From contig NZ_RSFE01000011.1 in assembly GCF_004025325.1 (NCBI RefSeq), forward strand, positions 1-51,580: 51,580 bases of DNA. The letters are read 5' to 3'. This document shows, piece by piece, positions 8,455-18,041 of this stretch (position 1 is the stretch's first letter; each line of letters begins with the position of its first letter). Origin of the DNA: Pseudidiomarina gelatinasegens. Its GTDB lineage: Bacteria > Pseudomonadota > Gammaproteobacteria > Enterobacterales > Alteromonadaceae. The notes under the pieces were generated by a model. That model was not told the DNA's origin and searched no databases. It was given only the letters and a program-made list of their open reading frames with translations. A program made the translations under genes and the position numbers.

Positions 8455-9777
8455 ATGTTTTTACCACAAGAAATCATTCGAATTAAACGAGACGGTGGGG
8501 TGCTTACATCTGACAAAATTAGGTTCTTTGTTGAAGGGCTTACCAACAATTCCATTTCTGAAAGTCAGATATCCGCGCTCGCGATGGCGATATTTTTTCG
8601 CGGCATGACGGCAGATGAAACTGTTGCTTTAACCTTAGCAATGCGCGATTCCGGTACTGTGTTGAACTGGCAAGCCATGGATCTGGATGGGCCTGTTTTG
8701 GATAAACACTCAACCGGTGGCGTTGGGGATGTCGTAAGTTTAATGCTGGGGCCTATTATTGCAGCATGCGGCGGCTTTGTGCCGATGATTTCTGGACGTG
8801 GGCTAGGGCATACCGGCGGTACGCTTGATAAAATGGATTCAATACCCGGCTATCAGACACTGCCCGATCTTGAAACTTTTCGACGTGTGGTGAAACAAAC
8901 AGGTGTTGCCATTATTGGCCAAACGGGTGATTTGGCGCCCGCCGATAAGCGCTTTTACGCTACGCGAGATATTACCGCGACCGTTGAGTCGATTCCGTTA
9001 ATTACCGCTTCAATTCTGTCCAAAAAACTCGCAGCAGGTCTCGATGGGTTGGTACTTGATGTGAAAGTTGGTAATGGTGCGGTCATGCAGACTGAATCCG
9101 ATGCCTCAGAGCTTGCAGAGAGTTTGGTTGCAGTGGCTAACGGTGCCGGTTTAGCAACGAGCGCTATCCTCACGGACATGAATGAAGTGTTGGCGGAGTC
9201 AGCCGGCAATGCCATTGAAGTGCATGAAGCGATTCGGTATTTAACCGGTGAGTATAGGGCGCCGCGGCTACACCAGGTGACCGTTGCATTATCAGCTGAA
9301 ATGCTGGTGTTGGGCGGATTGGCTGAAGACTTTGAGCAAGCGCAAACTAAAGTTGAACAGGCTTTATCCAGTGGTGCAGCAGCAGAACGCTTTAGCCAAA
9401 TGGTAGGGCAGTTAGGGGGGCCGAACGATTTACTTTCTAACTATCACCGTCACTTGCCGCTCGCTAAGGTGGCTAAACCTGTATTTGTGAACGCAACTGG
9501 GGTGATCACGAAGATTGACACACGTGCCGTGGGAATGGCTGTTGTTGCGCTAGGTGGTGGGCGCCAACGTAGCGCAGACACGTTAGATTTCGGTGTGGGG
9601 CTTGATGCAATTGTCGGCCTGGGTACGTATATAGACAATAAGACACCCGTCGCGATGCTTTATGCGCGCGACGAAGCAAGTTGGGAACATGCAGCGGAGC
9701 GCGTTCGCAATGCTGTGACAGTAGCAGCTGAACCGGTGGCGGCGAGTAAAGTCATCTACCGCTATATTCGTAAGTAG
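8455..9777 (+). CDS. deoA: Thymidine phosphorylase
   Basis: 440 aa, the same size as E. coli DeoA. It catalyses phosphorolysis of thymidine/deoxyuridine to the free base and deoxyribose-1-phosphate. The phosphate-binding signature KHSTGGVGD is at residues 84-92, with [14 protein letters not shown] following. The ATG directly follows the deoC stop (TAAATG), which implies coupled translation. An upstream SD-like GCGAAGGA overlaps the deoC end. Confidence 0.97.
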   Translation: MFLPQEIIRIKRDGGVLTSDKIRFFVEGLTNNSISESQISALAMAIFFRGMTADETVALTLAMRDSGTVLNWQAMDLDGPVLDKHSTGGVGDVVSLMLGPIIAACGGFVPMISGRGLGHTGGTLDKMDSIPGYQTLPDLETFRRVVKQTGVAIIGQTGDLAPADKRFYATRDITATVESIPLITASILSKKLAAGLDGLVLDVKVGNGAVMQTESDASELAESLVAVANGAGLATSAILTDMNEVLAESAGNAIEVHEAIRYLTGEYRAPRLHQVTVALSAEMLVLGGLAEDFEQAQTKVEQALSSGAAAERFSQMVGQLGGPNDLLSNYHRHLPLAKVAKPVFVNATGVITKIDTRAVGMAVVALGGGRQRSADTLDFGVGLDAIVGLGTYIDNKTPVAMLYARDEASWEHAAERVRNAVTVAAEPVAASKVIYRYIRK

Positions 9778-9804
9778 AATTGGCCCCGAACAGGACGACA
9801 TAGT

Positions 9805-11025
9805 ATGGCGCGTGCAATTATTGTGGTACTCGATTCATTTGGTATTGGTGCAGCAGCTGATGCCGACAAGTTTGGCGATGTTGGCGCTGATACCTTTGGT
9901 CATATCGCGCAGGAAGCTGCCGAAGGGCGTGCAGAAGTCGGGCGAACAGGCCCATTAAAGATACCGAACTTGATCCAGTTAGGTTTGGGTGAAGCTTATT
10001 ATGGCGCAACCAATGAACAACCCCAAGGCATTGAGCCGGCGGCAGAGATAACCGGCCGCTTTGGCTGGGCGCAAGAATTGTCGTCGGGCAAAGATACCCC
10101 GTCCGGACACTGGGAAATGGCGGGTGTACCTGTGTTATTTGACTGGGGGTATTTTCTTGAGCCAGAGAATTCCTTTCCAGCTGCATTACTTGAAGCGATT
10201 GTTGCGCAAGCCAACCTGCCAGGCTACTTGGGTAATTGTCATGCTTCAGGAACCACGATTATCGCCGAACTGGGCGAGGAACACATTCGCACGGGTAAGC
10301 CAATTTTTTATACATCGGCCGATTCAGTGTTTCAGATAGCCTGTCATGAAGAAAGTTTTGGACTTGAGCGCTTGTACCGTCTATGCGAAGTAGCGCGAGA
10401 TTTGCTTGAGCCATACAACATTGGGCGCGTTATTGCGCGTCCATTTACCGGAGCCGATGCCACCACCTTCAAACGTACCGGAAATCGCCGCGATTATGCG
10501 GTTCCACCGCCAGCACCCACGGTTTTGGATAAGCTTGTTGAAGCTGGTGGCGAAGTTATTAGTATTGGCAAGATTGCAGATATTTTTGCGCATCAAGGAA
10601 TTACCAAGCAGCTAAAAGCAACCGGTATACCGGCTCTGGTGGAGACGACCCTAGCGCAGTTAAAAAATGCGCCTGAAAACAGTATTATATTCACCAATTT
10701 GGTTGATTTTGATAGTGACTACGGGCACCGCCGCGATGTAAGTGGTTACGCTGCTGCATTGGAGTTATTTGACCAACTGTTGCCACAACTCAAAACTGCG
10801 TTGCAACCCGATGATATATTGATACTTACCGCCGACCACGGTTGTGACCCGACGTGGCCCGGCACCGATCACACACGAGAGTACGTGCCGGTACTTGCAG
10901 TTGGCAGCAACGTTGAACCTGGCTCTATGGGCCGCAGGGAAACCTTCGCAGATATAGGTCAAACAGTGGCTGAATGGCTAAACCTGGCACCGCTCGATTA
11001 TGGCAAAAGCTTTTTGACTGAGTAA
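9805..11025 (+). CDS. deoB: Phosphopentomutase
   Basis: 406 aa (E. coli 407 aa). It interconverts (deoxy)ribose-1-phosphate and -5-phosphate, linking DeoA/DeoD to DeoC. It is an alkaline-phosphatase-superfamily metalloenzyme: the N-terminal DSFGIG metal ligand, [10 protein letters not shown] with the phosphorylated Thr, and the C-terminal [10 protein letters not shown] metal site are all visible. It starts 27 nt after deoA and ends 8 nt before deoD. Confidence 0.97.
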   Translation: MARAIIVVLDSFGIGAAADADKFGDVGADTFGHIAQEAAEGRAEVGRTGPLKIPNLIQLGLGEAYYGATNEQPQGIEPAAEITGRFGWAQELSSGKDTPSGHWEMAGVPVLFDWGYFLEPENSFPAALLEAIVAQANLPGYLGNCHASGTTIIAELGEEHIRTGKPIFYTSADSVFQIACHEESFGLERLYRLCEVARDLLEPYNIGRVIARPFTGADATTFKRTGNRRDYAVPPPAPTVLDKLVEAGGEVISIGKIADIFAHQGITKQLKATGIPALVETTLAQLKNAPENSIIFTNLVDFDSDYGHRRDVSGYAAALELFDQLLPQLKTALQPDDILILTADHGCDPTWPGTDHTREYVPVLAVGSNVEPGSMGRRETFADIGQTVAEWLNLAPLDYGKSFLTE

Positions 11026-11033
11026 ATAGAATC

Positions 11034-11738
11034 ATGACTACACCCCACATTAATGCAGCCAAAGATGCATTTGCACCAATTTGTTTGCTGCCGGGCGATC
11101 CCCTTCGTGCTGAATTTATTGCAAATTCATTTCTAACCGATGCCAAGCAAGTAACCAATGTACGCAATATGTTGGGGTTCACGGGTACCTACAAAGGAGT
11201 GCCGGTGTCTGTGATGGGTAGTGGTATGGGCATACCATCTTGCTCAATCTACGCTACTGAGTTGATCCGCTTTTATGGTGTTAAGCAACTCGTCCGCGTG
11301 GGCAGTTGCGGAGCAGTGCAACCGGATATCAATCTTCACGACATCATTTTAGCGCAGGGCGCCAGTACAGATTCAGGCGTAAATCGCCAGCGTTTTAGTG
11401 GCTTGGATTTTGCTGCGATTGCTGATTTTGGGCTGCTCAGAAAGGTGGCTGAGCAGGCAGAACAAACAAACCTTAAGGTGCGCGTCGGTAACGTGTTCTC
11501 GGCTGATCTTTTTTATCAGGACGATAGGTCACGGCTCGAGTTACTGCGTAAATATGGCATTCTCGGTGTGGAGATGGAAGCAGCTGGATTGTACGGTGTT
11601 GCAGCTGAACATGGTGTTGCTGCGCTGACAGTATTGACTGTTTCTGATCATATCGCGCGCGGCGAAGCCATGAGCTCAAGTGAACGCCAAATAGGTTTTC
11701 GTGACATGGTGCAATTGACCCTCGATGCCCTTATTTAA
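11034..11738 (+). CDS. deoD: Purine nucleoside phosphorylase DeoD type
   Basis: 234 aa, hexameric low-molecular-mass PNP (E. coli 239 aa). It splits purine (deoxy)nucleosides with phosphate. Family motifs: LPGDPLRAEFIA (phosphate binding), GMGIPSCSIYATEL, RVGSCGA, EMEAAGLY and TVSDH carrying the catalytic Asp. Last gene of the cdd-deoCABD operon. No hairpin terminator is obvious in the 180 nt before the next gene. Confidence 0.97.
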   Translation: MTTPHINAAKDAFAPICLLPGDPLRAEFIANSFLTDAKQVTNVRNMLGFTGTYKGVPVSVMGSGMGIPSCSIYATELIRFYGVKQLVRVGSCGAVQPDINLHDIILAQGASTDSGVNRQRFSGLDFAAIADFGLLRKVAEQAEQTNLKVRVGNVFSADLFYQDDRSRLELLRKYGILGVEMEAAGLYGVAAEHGVAALTVLTVSDHIARGEAMSSSERQIGFRDMVQLTLDALI

Positions 11739-11918
11739 TTGTTAAAAAAAACCTACCTTCAATAACTTTTTCTAAGTCGAAATCAAATTCTATCCTCCGG
11801 TAATAGAGGCTATAACCTGAAAGGGGTAGCTTCTAGTTACTCCCTCATATCACTCGTAAAACCGCGGGTTTCCGCTAATCTATGGTCATCAAATAAAGCT
11901 TCGGATAGGGGTATTAAG

Positions 11919-12314
11919 ATGACTAAAGTTAATCAAATTAAATCAGGTATGTTTGTTGGTGCAGCTGCTGCGCTTGCATTGTTTAGCGGTGTTGCTCAAG
12001 CGGATGCGGGTGCTTCGGTTTATCAAAAGAATTGCATGGCATGCCATCAAGCAAATGGCCAAGGCATGGCAGCAGTATTCCCACCGCTAGCTGGCAACTC
12101 CAACATTGTCGATAAGCCAGCGTATGTTGCTGAAACAATCATTAAAGGTAAGTCAGGCAAAATCACCGTCGATGGCGCTGATTACAACGGCATGATGCCG
12201 CCCATGGGATACATGAGCGATGCAGACATAGCTGCAGTTGTTAATTATGTGAACGAGAAGTTTGCCGGCGGCAACAAGACTGTCACAGCTGAAGAAGTTA
12301 AAGCGGTTCGTTAA
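11919..12314 (+). CDS. Periplasmic c-type cytochrome (monohaem)
   Basis: 131 aa class I cytochrome c with a signal peptide (hydrophobic run ~11-25, cleavage after AQA near residue 28). The haem site is CMACH (C39, C42, H43) and the distal Met lies in the GMMPPMGYM segment. Located 31 nt upstream of nirK in the same direction, it is the likely electron donor to the copper nitrite reductase. No FNR/NnrR or NsrR box was recognised in the 180-nt upstream gap. The SD GATAGGGG lies a few nt before the ATG. Confidence 0.9.
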   Translation: MTKVNQIKSGMFVGAAAALALFSGVAQADAGASVYQKNCMACHQANGQGMAAVFPPLAGNSNIVDKPAYVAETIIKGKSGKITVDGADYNGMMPPMGYMSDADIAAVVNYVNEKFAGGNKTVTAEEVKAVR

Positions 12315-12345
12315 TTAAGAATTAGTTATTACTTGGAGAAGTCTC

Positions 12346-13497
12346 ATGAAAAACTTTGTTAAAACTGCAGTTGCAAGTGCGCTATTAGTCTCTATTGCCG
12401 GTTTACCAGCAATCGCTGATGCAAACGTTCCACTTAAGCATGACAGTGAATATGTAATTGACGGTAAAATCTACGGTATGCCAAAAGCTAAAATCTACCG
12501 TGAAGATTACAACGGCCCAGCAGTTGTTGGTGACTATGTGACTATGGTTCCACACCTTGCTGAACTTGATTATAAAGGCAATAAAGAACACGAAGTACGC
12601 ATGGACGTGTTTTCACAAAAAGTAGAAGTAGCGCCAGGTGTTAGCTATAACGCATGGACATTTGGTGGCAGTGTTCCAGGCCCAGTACTCCACGTTCGTG
12701 AAGGTGACCGTGTTGTATTCAAAATGAAAAACCGTTCAACCGAAGAAGTGGTTATCACTAAGCCGTTTAAAGGTGCAGCGCCATACTACAATCAAGTTGC
12801 GCAAAACCAATTGCAAAAACATGAGCCTGTTGTAGCGCCAATGCCGCACTCAATGGACTTCCATAGCGGTACCGTAGCTGCTGACGATAAGTGGGCTACT
12901 ATCGCCCCAGGCGAAACTATTGAGTTTGAATGGATTGCGAACTACGCAGGTACTTACATGTACCACTGCGGTACTTCAAGCGTGTTGATGCACACCGCTA
13001 TGGGTCAATATGGTGCTGTTGTTGTATCACCAAAAGAAGGCTACCCAACTGACAAAGAAGTTGATCAAGAATACGTTATTGTTCAGTCAGAAATGTACCT
13101 ATCAGAAATGGGTGACAGCTACATCTACGACCATTCAGCAGCGTTAGCACGTGACCCAAGCCACGTAGTATTTAACGGCCACGTATCAGCCCTAAGCGAA
13201 AACCCGCTGAAGTCTAATGCTGGTGACCGTGTACGTATTCACTTCTTAAATGCTGGTCCGTCAGGCACTTCAAGCTTCCACGTTATCGGTGCAATTTTCG
13301 ACCGCGTGTGGGCTGAAGGCGACCCGCGTAACACTTGGTATGGCATGCAAACAGTACTGTTGGGCGCAAGTAGCAGCGCTACTGTAGAGTTTATCGTGCC
13401 AGAAGAAGGCGTGTACAAGTTAGTTGACCACGAATTTGCTGATGCTGAACGTGGTGCTGCTGGCGCTTTGTACGCGGGCCCTCGTAAAACTAAGTAA
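12346..13497 (+). CDS. nirK: Copper-containing nitrite reductase NirK (class II, AniA-like), Gln at axial T1 position
   Basis: 383 aa; signal peptide to about residue 25, then two cupredoxin domains. It reduces nitrite to nitric oxide in the periplasm. By alignment from memory with AfNiR and Neisseria AniA: type-1 copper ligands H168 (PHSMDFH), C208 and H216 (YHCGTSSVLMH); type-2 ligands H173, H207 and H362 (LVDHEF); catalytic D171 and H312 (SFHVIGAIFDRVW). The C-to-H spacing of 8 is the class II pattern. The axial Met position (H+5) is Q221 in MHTAMGQYG. About 28 extra residues precede H168. Arg codons are mostly CGT, suggesting high expression. Upstream is cytochrome c, downstream nirV. Confidence 0.88.
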   Translation: MKNFVKTAVASALLVSIAGLPAIADANVPLKHDSEYVIDGKIYGMPKAKIYREDYNGPAVVGDYVTMVPHLAELDYKGNKEHEVRMDVFSQKVEVAPGVSYNAWTFGGSVPGPVLHVREGDRVVFKMKNRSTEEVVITKPFKGAAPYYNQVAQNQLQKHEPVVAPMPHSMDFHSGTVAADDKWATIAPGETIEFEWIANYAGTYMYHCGTSSVLMHTAMGQYGAVVVSPKEGYPTDKEVDQEYVIVQSEMYLSEMGDSYIYDHSAALARDPSHVVFNGHVSALSENPLKSNAGDRVRIHFLNAGPSGTSSFHVIGAIFDRVWAEGDPRNTWYGMQTVLLGASSSATVEFIVPEEGVYKLVDHEFADAERGAAGALYAGPRKTK

Positions 13498-13510
13498 TTG
13501 AGGTGATGAA

Positions 13511-14251
13511 ATGACTAAGTGGCTGAGTGTTTTGAGTTTGTTGGTAGTAGCCAGCGTGAATGCGGACCCGGTAGTTATTCCAGCCGGCGAGTATAAGCCT
13601 GCCGTATTGTTGGACGAATCCGTTGATACAGTGGTTATGCCAGCATTCAAGCTCGACGCGACACCAGTCACTTATGCAGATTACTTGGTGTTTACACAAG
13701 CCAATAAGAAGTGGCGGCGAGATAATATCGCCGCCATCTTCCACGATGGTAACTATTTAAGCGATTGGCCAAACGCCGAATCGATTCCTGCGAAACGCAC
13801 CGACTCAGCAATTACCCAAGTATCTTGGTTTGCTGCTCGCGCATATTGCTCGGCACAAGGTGGACGTTTACCAACACTGGATGAATGGGAATATGCCTCG
13901 AATTATCAATTGCAGCAACAAGGGCTAAGTGACAAAGCTTATGCGCAGTTGCTGTTTGGCCGACACAGCAATCCGACTGCCTACGCCCAGCAGTCAATCA
14001 AAAATGGCTCGGAACAATTGATGCATATGCATGATCGAGTCAACGAGTGGGTGGAAGATTTCCAGTTGTTGCTAACTAACGGTGATAACACTGATTTGTT
14101 AGCTGGCTCTTGCGGTGATAGCGCGCGGTTTATGGCTGACTTTGGCGATGCCAGCTATGCAACATTTTTCCGCTATCAGTCACGCAGTAATTATCGCGCC
14201 CAAAGCACAACCAGCACGCTAGGTTTCCGTTGTGCATATGACATGGAGTAA
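13511..14251 (+). CDS. nirV: NirV-like formylglycine-generating-enzyme-family protein
   Basis: 246 aa with a short signal peptide (cleavage near VNA, residue ~19). The FGE/SUMF1-like fold is shown by ITQVSWFAARAYCSAQGGRLPTLDEWEYA split over residues ~95-125 and the closing RSNYRA...TLGFRCAYD. NirV proteins sit next to nirK in many denitrifiers; their exact role is not established. It starts 13 nt after nirK and ends 6 nt before the SCO gene, so the four genes form one unit. Confidence 0.85.
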   Translation: MTKWLSVLSLLVVASVNADPVVIPAGEYKPAVLLDESVDTVVMPAFKLDATPVTYADYLVFTQANKKWRRDNIAAIFHDGNYLSDWPNAESIPAKRTDSAITQVSWFAARAYCSAQGGRLPTLDEWEYASNYQLQQQGLSDKAYAQLLFGRHSNPTAYAQQSIKNGSEQLMHMHDRVNEWVEDFQLLLTNGDNTDLLAGSCGDSARFMADFGDASYATFFRYQSRSNYRAQSTTSTLGFRCAYDME

Positions 14252-14257
14252 AGAACG

Positions 14258-14899
14258 ATGAACAAATTAATTTTGGCACTCGCAGCTTTCTACTTGGTAT
14301 CTGGGTCTGCATTTGCGCAAGATCACAGCCAACACAGCCATCATGATCACAAAAACCACACCACACTGGGTGCTGCCGAAGTAAGTCAGGATGATTCTAT
14401 TTATCATCTAGATGGTAAGTGGCAGAGTCACACTGGTGAAACGTTAACCTTGGCTGATCTGCAGGGGCAGCCAGTTGTGATTTCAATGATCTACGGCAGT
14501 TGCACTACAGCGTGCCCAGTACTTGTGAATGATGCGCGTCGCGTTTTCGAAGCATTGCCTGAACAGTATCAGGCGCATGTGAAATTGGTCATGGTTAGCT
14601 TCGATCAAGACCGTGACACCCCAGCGGCACTCGCTGAATATGCCGATAAATATGGGCTTGGTGATGACGTTTGGACATTCTTGCATGGTGACGATAACAA
14701 CATTCGTGCTTTGGCTACTTTGCTCGGTGTACGCTACCGCAAACGTTCAGATGGCGACTTTGACCACAGCAATCTTGTTACAGTCCTTGATACTCAAGGG
14801 CGTATTGTGCAGCGTACTGAAGGATTAAATCGCCCTATAGAGGACGCCGCAGCAGCTTTAATCAAAGTAATTGATGATAATCACTTGCTGCATCACTAA
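14258..14899 (+). CDS. SCO1/SenC-family copper chaperone
   Basis: 213 aa. Signal peptide to about AFA (residue ~20), then a His-rich stretch DHSQHSHHDHKNHTT that could bind copper, then the thioredoxin-like SCO domain. The copper-binding CxxxC (YGSCTTACPV) and the distal His in FDHSNLV are both present. SCO proteins load copper into periplasmic enzymes; here the neighbour is the copper enzyme NirK, so a dedicated role in NirK metallation is a fair inference. Confidence 0.9.
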   Translation: MNKLILALAAFYLVSGSAFAQDHSQHSHHDHKNHTTLGAAEVSQDDSIYHLDGKWQSHTGETLTLADLQGQPVVISMIYGSCTTACPVLVNDARRVFEALPEQYQAHVKLVMVSFDQDRDTPAALAEYADKYGLGDDVWTFLHGDDNNIRALATLLGVRYRKRSDGDFDHSNLVTVLDTQGRIVQRTEGLNRPIEDAAAALIKVIDDNHLLHH

Positions 14900-14931
14900 G
14901 TGACCTAAGCCAGAATTGAGTTAATCGTACA

Positions 14932-14968
14932 AAAGTGCCGCGAATTCGGTTAGAATTCGCGGCACTTT
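14932..14968 (+). terminator. Strong hairpin ending the nirK unit
   Basis: A perfect 16-bp inverted repeat (14932-14947 with 14953-14968) and a 5-nt GGTTA loop lie about 33 nt after the SCO stop. The right arm ends in CTTT with only a weak T-tract, so it could be a weak intrinsic terminator or a stabilising 3' hairpin. It separates the nitrite module from prfC. Confidence 0.75.
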
Positions 14969-15008
14969 CGTATTCAATTCTGTTCCTTAAGGTTAAAAGA
15001 GTCAACGC

Positions 15009-16604
15009 ATGTCAGAACTGGCTAAATCAATTGCAAAAGAAGTAGCAAAACGCCGCACTTTTGCGATCATTTCTCACCCGGATGCGGGTAAAACCACCAT
15101 TACCGAGAAGGTATTGTTGCATGGACAAAAGTTACAGAAGGCCGGTACTGTAAAAGGAAAAAAATCAGGTCAGCATGCAAAGTCTGACTGGATGGAAATG
15201 GAGAAAGAGCGTGGCATCTCGGTTACGACCTCCGTGATGCAGTTTCCGTATCGTGGTGCCTTGGTCAATTTACTCGATACGCCCGGGCACGAAGATTTCT
15301 CTGAAGATACCTATCGAACCCTGACCGCGGTTGACTCGTGCTTAATGGTTATCGACGGCGCAAAAGGCGTTGAAGATAGAACCATTAAATTAATGGAAGT
15401 TACGCGCCTACGTGACACGCCGATCATTACCTTCATGAACAAACTTGATCGCGATATTCGCGACCCTATCGAGTTGCTCGATGAAGTTGAAAATGTACTC
15501 AATATAATGTGTGCCCCAATTACTTGGCCGATTGGTTCGGGTAAGAACTTCAAAGGGGTTTACCACCTTATTAACGATGAAATCATTTTCTACAAGACTG
15601 GCCAAGGTCACCGTATCCAAGAAGTTGATGTGATTAAGGGGCTGGATAATCCGGAACTGGACAAGCGCATTGGCGACTATGCAGACGAGTTGCGGATGCA
15701 AATAGAATTGGTAAAAGGTGCCTCGAACGATTTTGATTTAGAGATGTTTTTAGCTGGCGAATTAACCCCAGTTTATTTTGGTACCGCCTTAGGAAACTTT
15801 GGCGTTGACCATATGCTTGATGGGCTAGTTAGCTGGGCCCCGACACCACTGTCTCGCGAAACCGATAACGCAGAAGTTATTGAAGCAACGCATCCAGCGT
15901 TTTCTGGGTTTGTGTTTAAGATTCAGGCAAACATGGACCCGAAGCATCGCGACCGCGTGGCGTTTATGCGAATCGTGTCGGGTAAGTATGAAAAGGGCAT
16001 GAAAATGCATCAGGTGCGCATTGGTAAAGATGTCCGCATTGCAGATGCGCTCACCTTTTTAGCTGGCGATCGTGAACACGTGGAAGAAGCTTATCCGGGT
16101 GACATCATCGGCTTACACAATCATGGCACCATTCAAATCGGTGACACGTTTACTGGGGGCGAAAAATTCAAGTTTAGCGGTATACCTAATTTTGCACCGG
16201 AGCTATTCCGCCGTATTCGCCTGAAAGACCCGTTGAAACAAAAGCAGTTATTAAAAGGCCTCGTGCAGCTCTCTGAAGAAGGTGCCGTGCAGGTGTTTCG
16301 CCCATTAAGCAATAATGATTTGATTGTCGGTGCTGTTGGTGTTCTGCAGTTTGATGTGGTTGTCCATCGTTTGAAATCTGAATATAACGTTGATGCTGTT
16401 TATGAGAGCATTAACGTAGCTACCGCGCGTTGGGTAAGCTGTTCGGATGCGAAGAAGCTTGATGATTTTCGTCGTAAGGCAGAATCAAACTTGGCGCTCG
16501 ACGGTGGCGATAATCTTACTTACATTGCACCGACAATGGTTAACCTCAGTTTAGCCACGGAGCGCTATCCGGAGATTGTGTTTAGTCACACGCGCGAACA
16601 TTAA
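15009..16604 (+). CDS. prfC: Peptide chain release factor 3
   Basis: 531 aa (E. coli RF3 529 aa). A translational GTPase that recycles RF1/RF2 after termination. The G1 motif HPDAGKTT is at residues 23-30, G3 is DTPGHEDF, G4 is NKLD; the RF3-specific start [20 protein letters not shown] is clear. It stands alone after the 14932-14968 hairpin. The TatD-family gene follows 26 nt later. Confidence 0.97.
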   Translation: MSELAKSIAKEVAKRRTFAIISHPDAGKTTITEKVLLHGQKLQKAGTVKGKKSGQHAKSDWMEMEKERGISVTTSVMQFPYRGALVNLLDTPGHEDFSEDTYRTLTAVDSCLMVIDGAKGVEDRTIKLMEVTRLRDTPIITFMNKLDRDIRDPIELLDEVENVLNIMCAPITWPIGSGKNFKGVYHLINDEIIFYKTGQGHRIQEVDVIKGLDNPELDKRIGDYADELRMQIELVKGASNDFDLEMFLAGELTPVYFGTALGNFGVDHMLDGLVSWAPTPLSRETDNAEVIEATHPAFSGFVFKIQANMDPKHRDRVAFMRIVSGKYEKGMKMHQVRIGKDVRIADALTFLAGDREHVEEAYPGDIIGLHNHGTIQIGDTFTGGEKFKFSGIPNFAPELFRRIRLKDPLKQKQLLKGLVQLSEEGAVQVFRPLSNNDLIVGAVGVLQFDVVVHRLKSEYNVDAVYESINVATARWVSCSDAKKLDDFRRKAESNLALDGGDNLTYIAPTMVNLSLATERYPEIVFSHTREH

Positions 16605-16630
16605 CTTCTTTAAAATGGTCGGAGGGCGTT

Positions 16631-17422
16631 ATGAAATTATTTGATAGTCACTGTCATCTTGATTTCGACGCCTTCGCAATAGACCGTAAAGATGTTATTG
16701 CTCGCGCCTTAAATGCCGGTGTTCGCGCAATCTTTGTGCCTGGTGTTTCGCGTCAACAGAGCGTCAGCAACGCGCGTAGCGATAACCAATGGCCGGGCGA
16801 TTGCGCTGGTGTACCGCTGCTGCAAGGTTTTGGGCTGCACCCGTATTTTATTCAGCAACATCATGACAATGACTTACAGTGGCTGGCGCAGCAGCTGGAA
16901 AGCAATCCCACTGCAGCTGTTGGTGAAATTGGTTTGGATGCTTGCTGCGAAGACTATGCAATTCAAACCCGATTATTTACCGCACAAGTAGATCTCGCCT
17001 GTGAGTTTCAACGCCCCGTTGTAATTCACCACCGTAAAACTCAGCCCGAATTACTGCGTGTACTTAAACAGGCGCGCAATAAACTACCTGAATACCCAGG
17101 TGTCATTCATGCTTTTAGTGGCAGTAAAGAGCAGGCCAATGCGTGGATAGAGCTTGGTTTTATGCTGGGTATTGGCGGCACTATTACCTATGACAGGGCC
17201 AGTAAAACGCGTGCAGCAGTGGCGCAAGCAAAGCTTTCGCACTTGCTGCTAGAAACGGATGCGCCGGATATGCCAATTTCAGGATATCAAGGCCAGCGCA
17301 ATGAACCGGCTCACTGTAGCGACGTAGTGCGGGTGTTGGCGGAATTGCGGGAGGAATCAGCTGAGGAACTCGCCGTTGCAACCTGGAACAACGCGTGTCG
17401 TTTATTTGGTTGGCACGGCTGA
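16631..17422 (+). CDS. yjjV: TatD-family metal-dependent hydrolase (YjjV-like)
   Basis: 263 aa, the normal TatD/YjjV length. TIM-barrel metal-dependent DNase/hydrolase. Metal ligands are visible in the N-terminal FDSHCHLDF, the GEIGLD Glu, VIHHRK, HAFSG and the C-terminal LLETDAPD. YjjV is the best paralogue guess because the neighbours (prfC, ytjB, serB, radA, deo) are those of the E. coli yjjV region. SD GGAGG lies just upstream of the ATG. The last 21 nt overlap the 3' end of convergent ytjB. Confidence 0.87.
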   Translation: MKLFDSHCHLDFDAFAIDRKDVIARALNAGVRAIFVPGVSRQQSVSNARSDNQWPGDCAGVPLLQGFGLHPYFIQQHHDNDLQWLAQQLESNPTAAVGEIGLDACCEDYAIQTRLFTAQVDLACEFQRPVVIHHRKTQPELLRVLKQARNKLPEYPGVIHAFSGSKEQANAWIELGFMLGIGGTITYDRASKTRAAVAQAKLSHLLLETDAPDMPISGYQGQRNEPAHCSDVVRVLAELREESAEELAVATWNNACRLFGWHG

Positions 17423-17977
17423 GCGTCGGTAACGCCAGCGGTTGAACGTGATTGCGATAAATACACCGGCAATAATTGCAAAGAACAGCAAAAATTGACC
17501 ATAAAAAGTCAAATAGGCATGGGTTTTTACGGGGGCTTGCAGCAACAACGCTTCATCTATGGTTAAGGTTAAGTAGCCGATTACCTGGGTTTCATTGGTG
17601 ATTTCTTCCACCACGGTTAAAGCCTGTTGAACTTCATCGGTATCGCTTAGTGAAGTCGACTCTACAACGTTCTGGCCATAGCGGTTTTGAACTTGAGCGG
17701 AAGCAACAAACGGTTGCTGTTGTAGGTTATTCACCAACTCTTGCAAGTTCACTATTTGATCAGTTTCAAGCCAGTAGTGCGCTTCTGATGCGGCCTGTTC
17801 AGCTGTTAGGCTCACTAAGTTGTGGCTGTGCGCTTGAAACTCCTGCAAACTGGTTGTATGCATAGCAGTCCAGGACTGCTCAATGAGTAGTATGATAAGC
17901 ACAGCTAGGCCCAACCGACGGCCACGCCGATAGACAAGTTTAAATAGGCTGTTAACATGAGTAGGGATTTTTATCAT
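17402..17977 (-). CDS. ytjB: AhpA/YtjB (Smp) family membrane protein
   Basis: 191 aa. One transmembrane helix at about 22-33 (LAVLIILLIEQSW), a ~110-residue extracytoplasmic segment, and a second helix at about 156-173 (FYGQFLLFFAIIAGVFIAI) with a basic tail. The topology and divergent position next to serB match E. coli ytjB (smp). Function is unknown. Only 61 nt separate its start from serB, so both promoters must lie in that gap. Confidence 0.85.
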   Translation of the reverse strand: MIKIPTHVNSLFKLVYRRGRRLGLAVLIILLIEQSWTAMHTTSLQEFQAHSHNLVSLTAEQAASEAHYWLETDQIVNLQELVNNLQQQPFVASAQVQNRYGQNVVESTSLSDTDEVQQALTVVEEITNETQVIGYLTLTIDEALLLQAPVKTHAYLTFYGQFLLFFAIIAGVFIAITFNRWRYRRSAVPTK

Positions 17978-18041
17978 GGGTCAAATATACGTTGATATGT
18001 ATGGGCTTCGCAACAAAATTAACGCCAGAGGCTAAAGCTTG

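Noticed and set aside
11739-11918. FNR/NnrR or NsrR operator upstream of the nirK module
   Set aside because: No TTGAT-N4-ATCAA or NsrR-like inverted repeat was found by eye; short hairpin words (CCTC/GAGG, GCGG/CCGC) are too weak to call.
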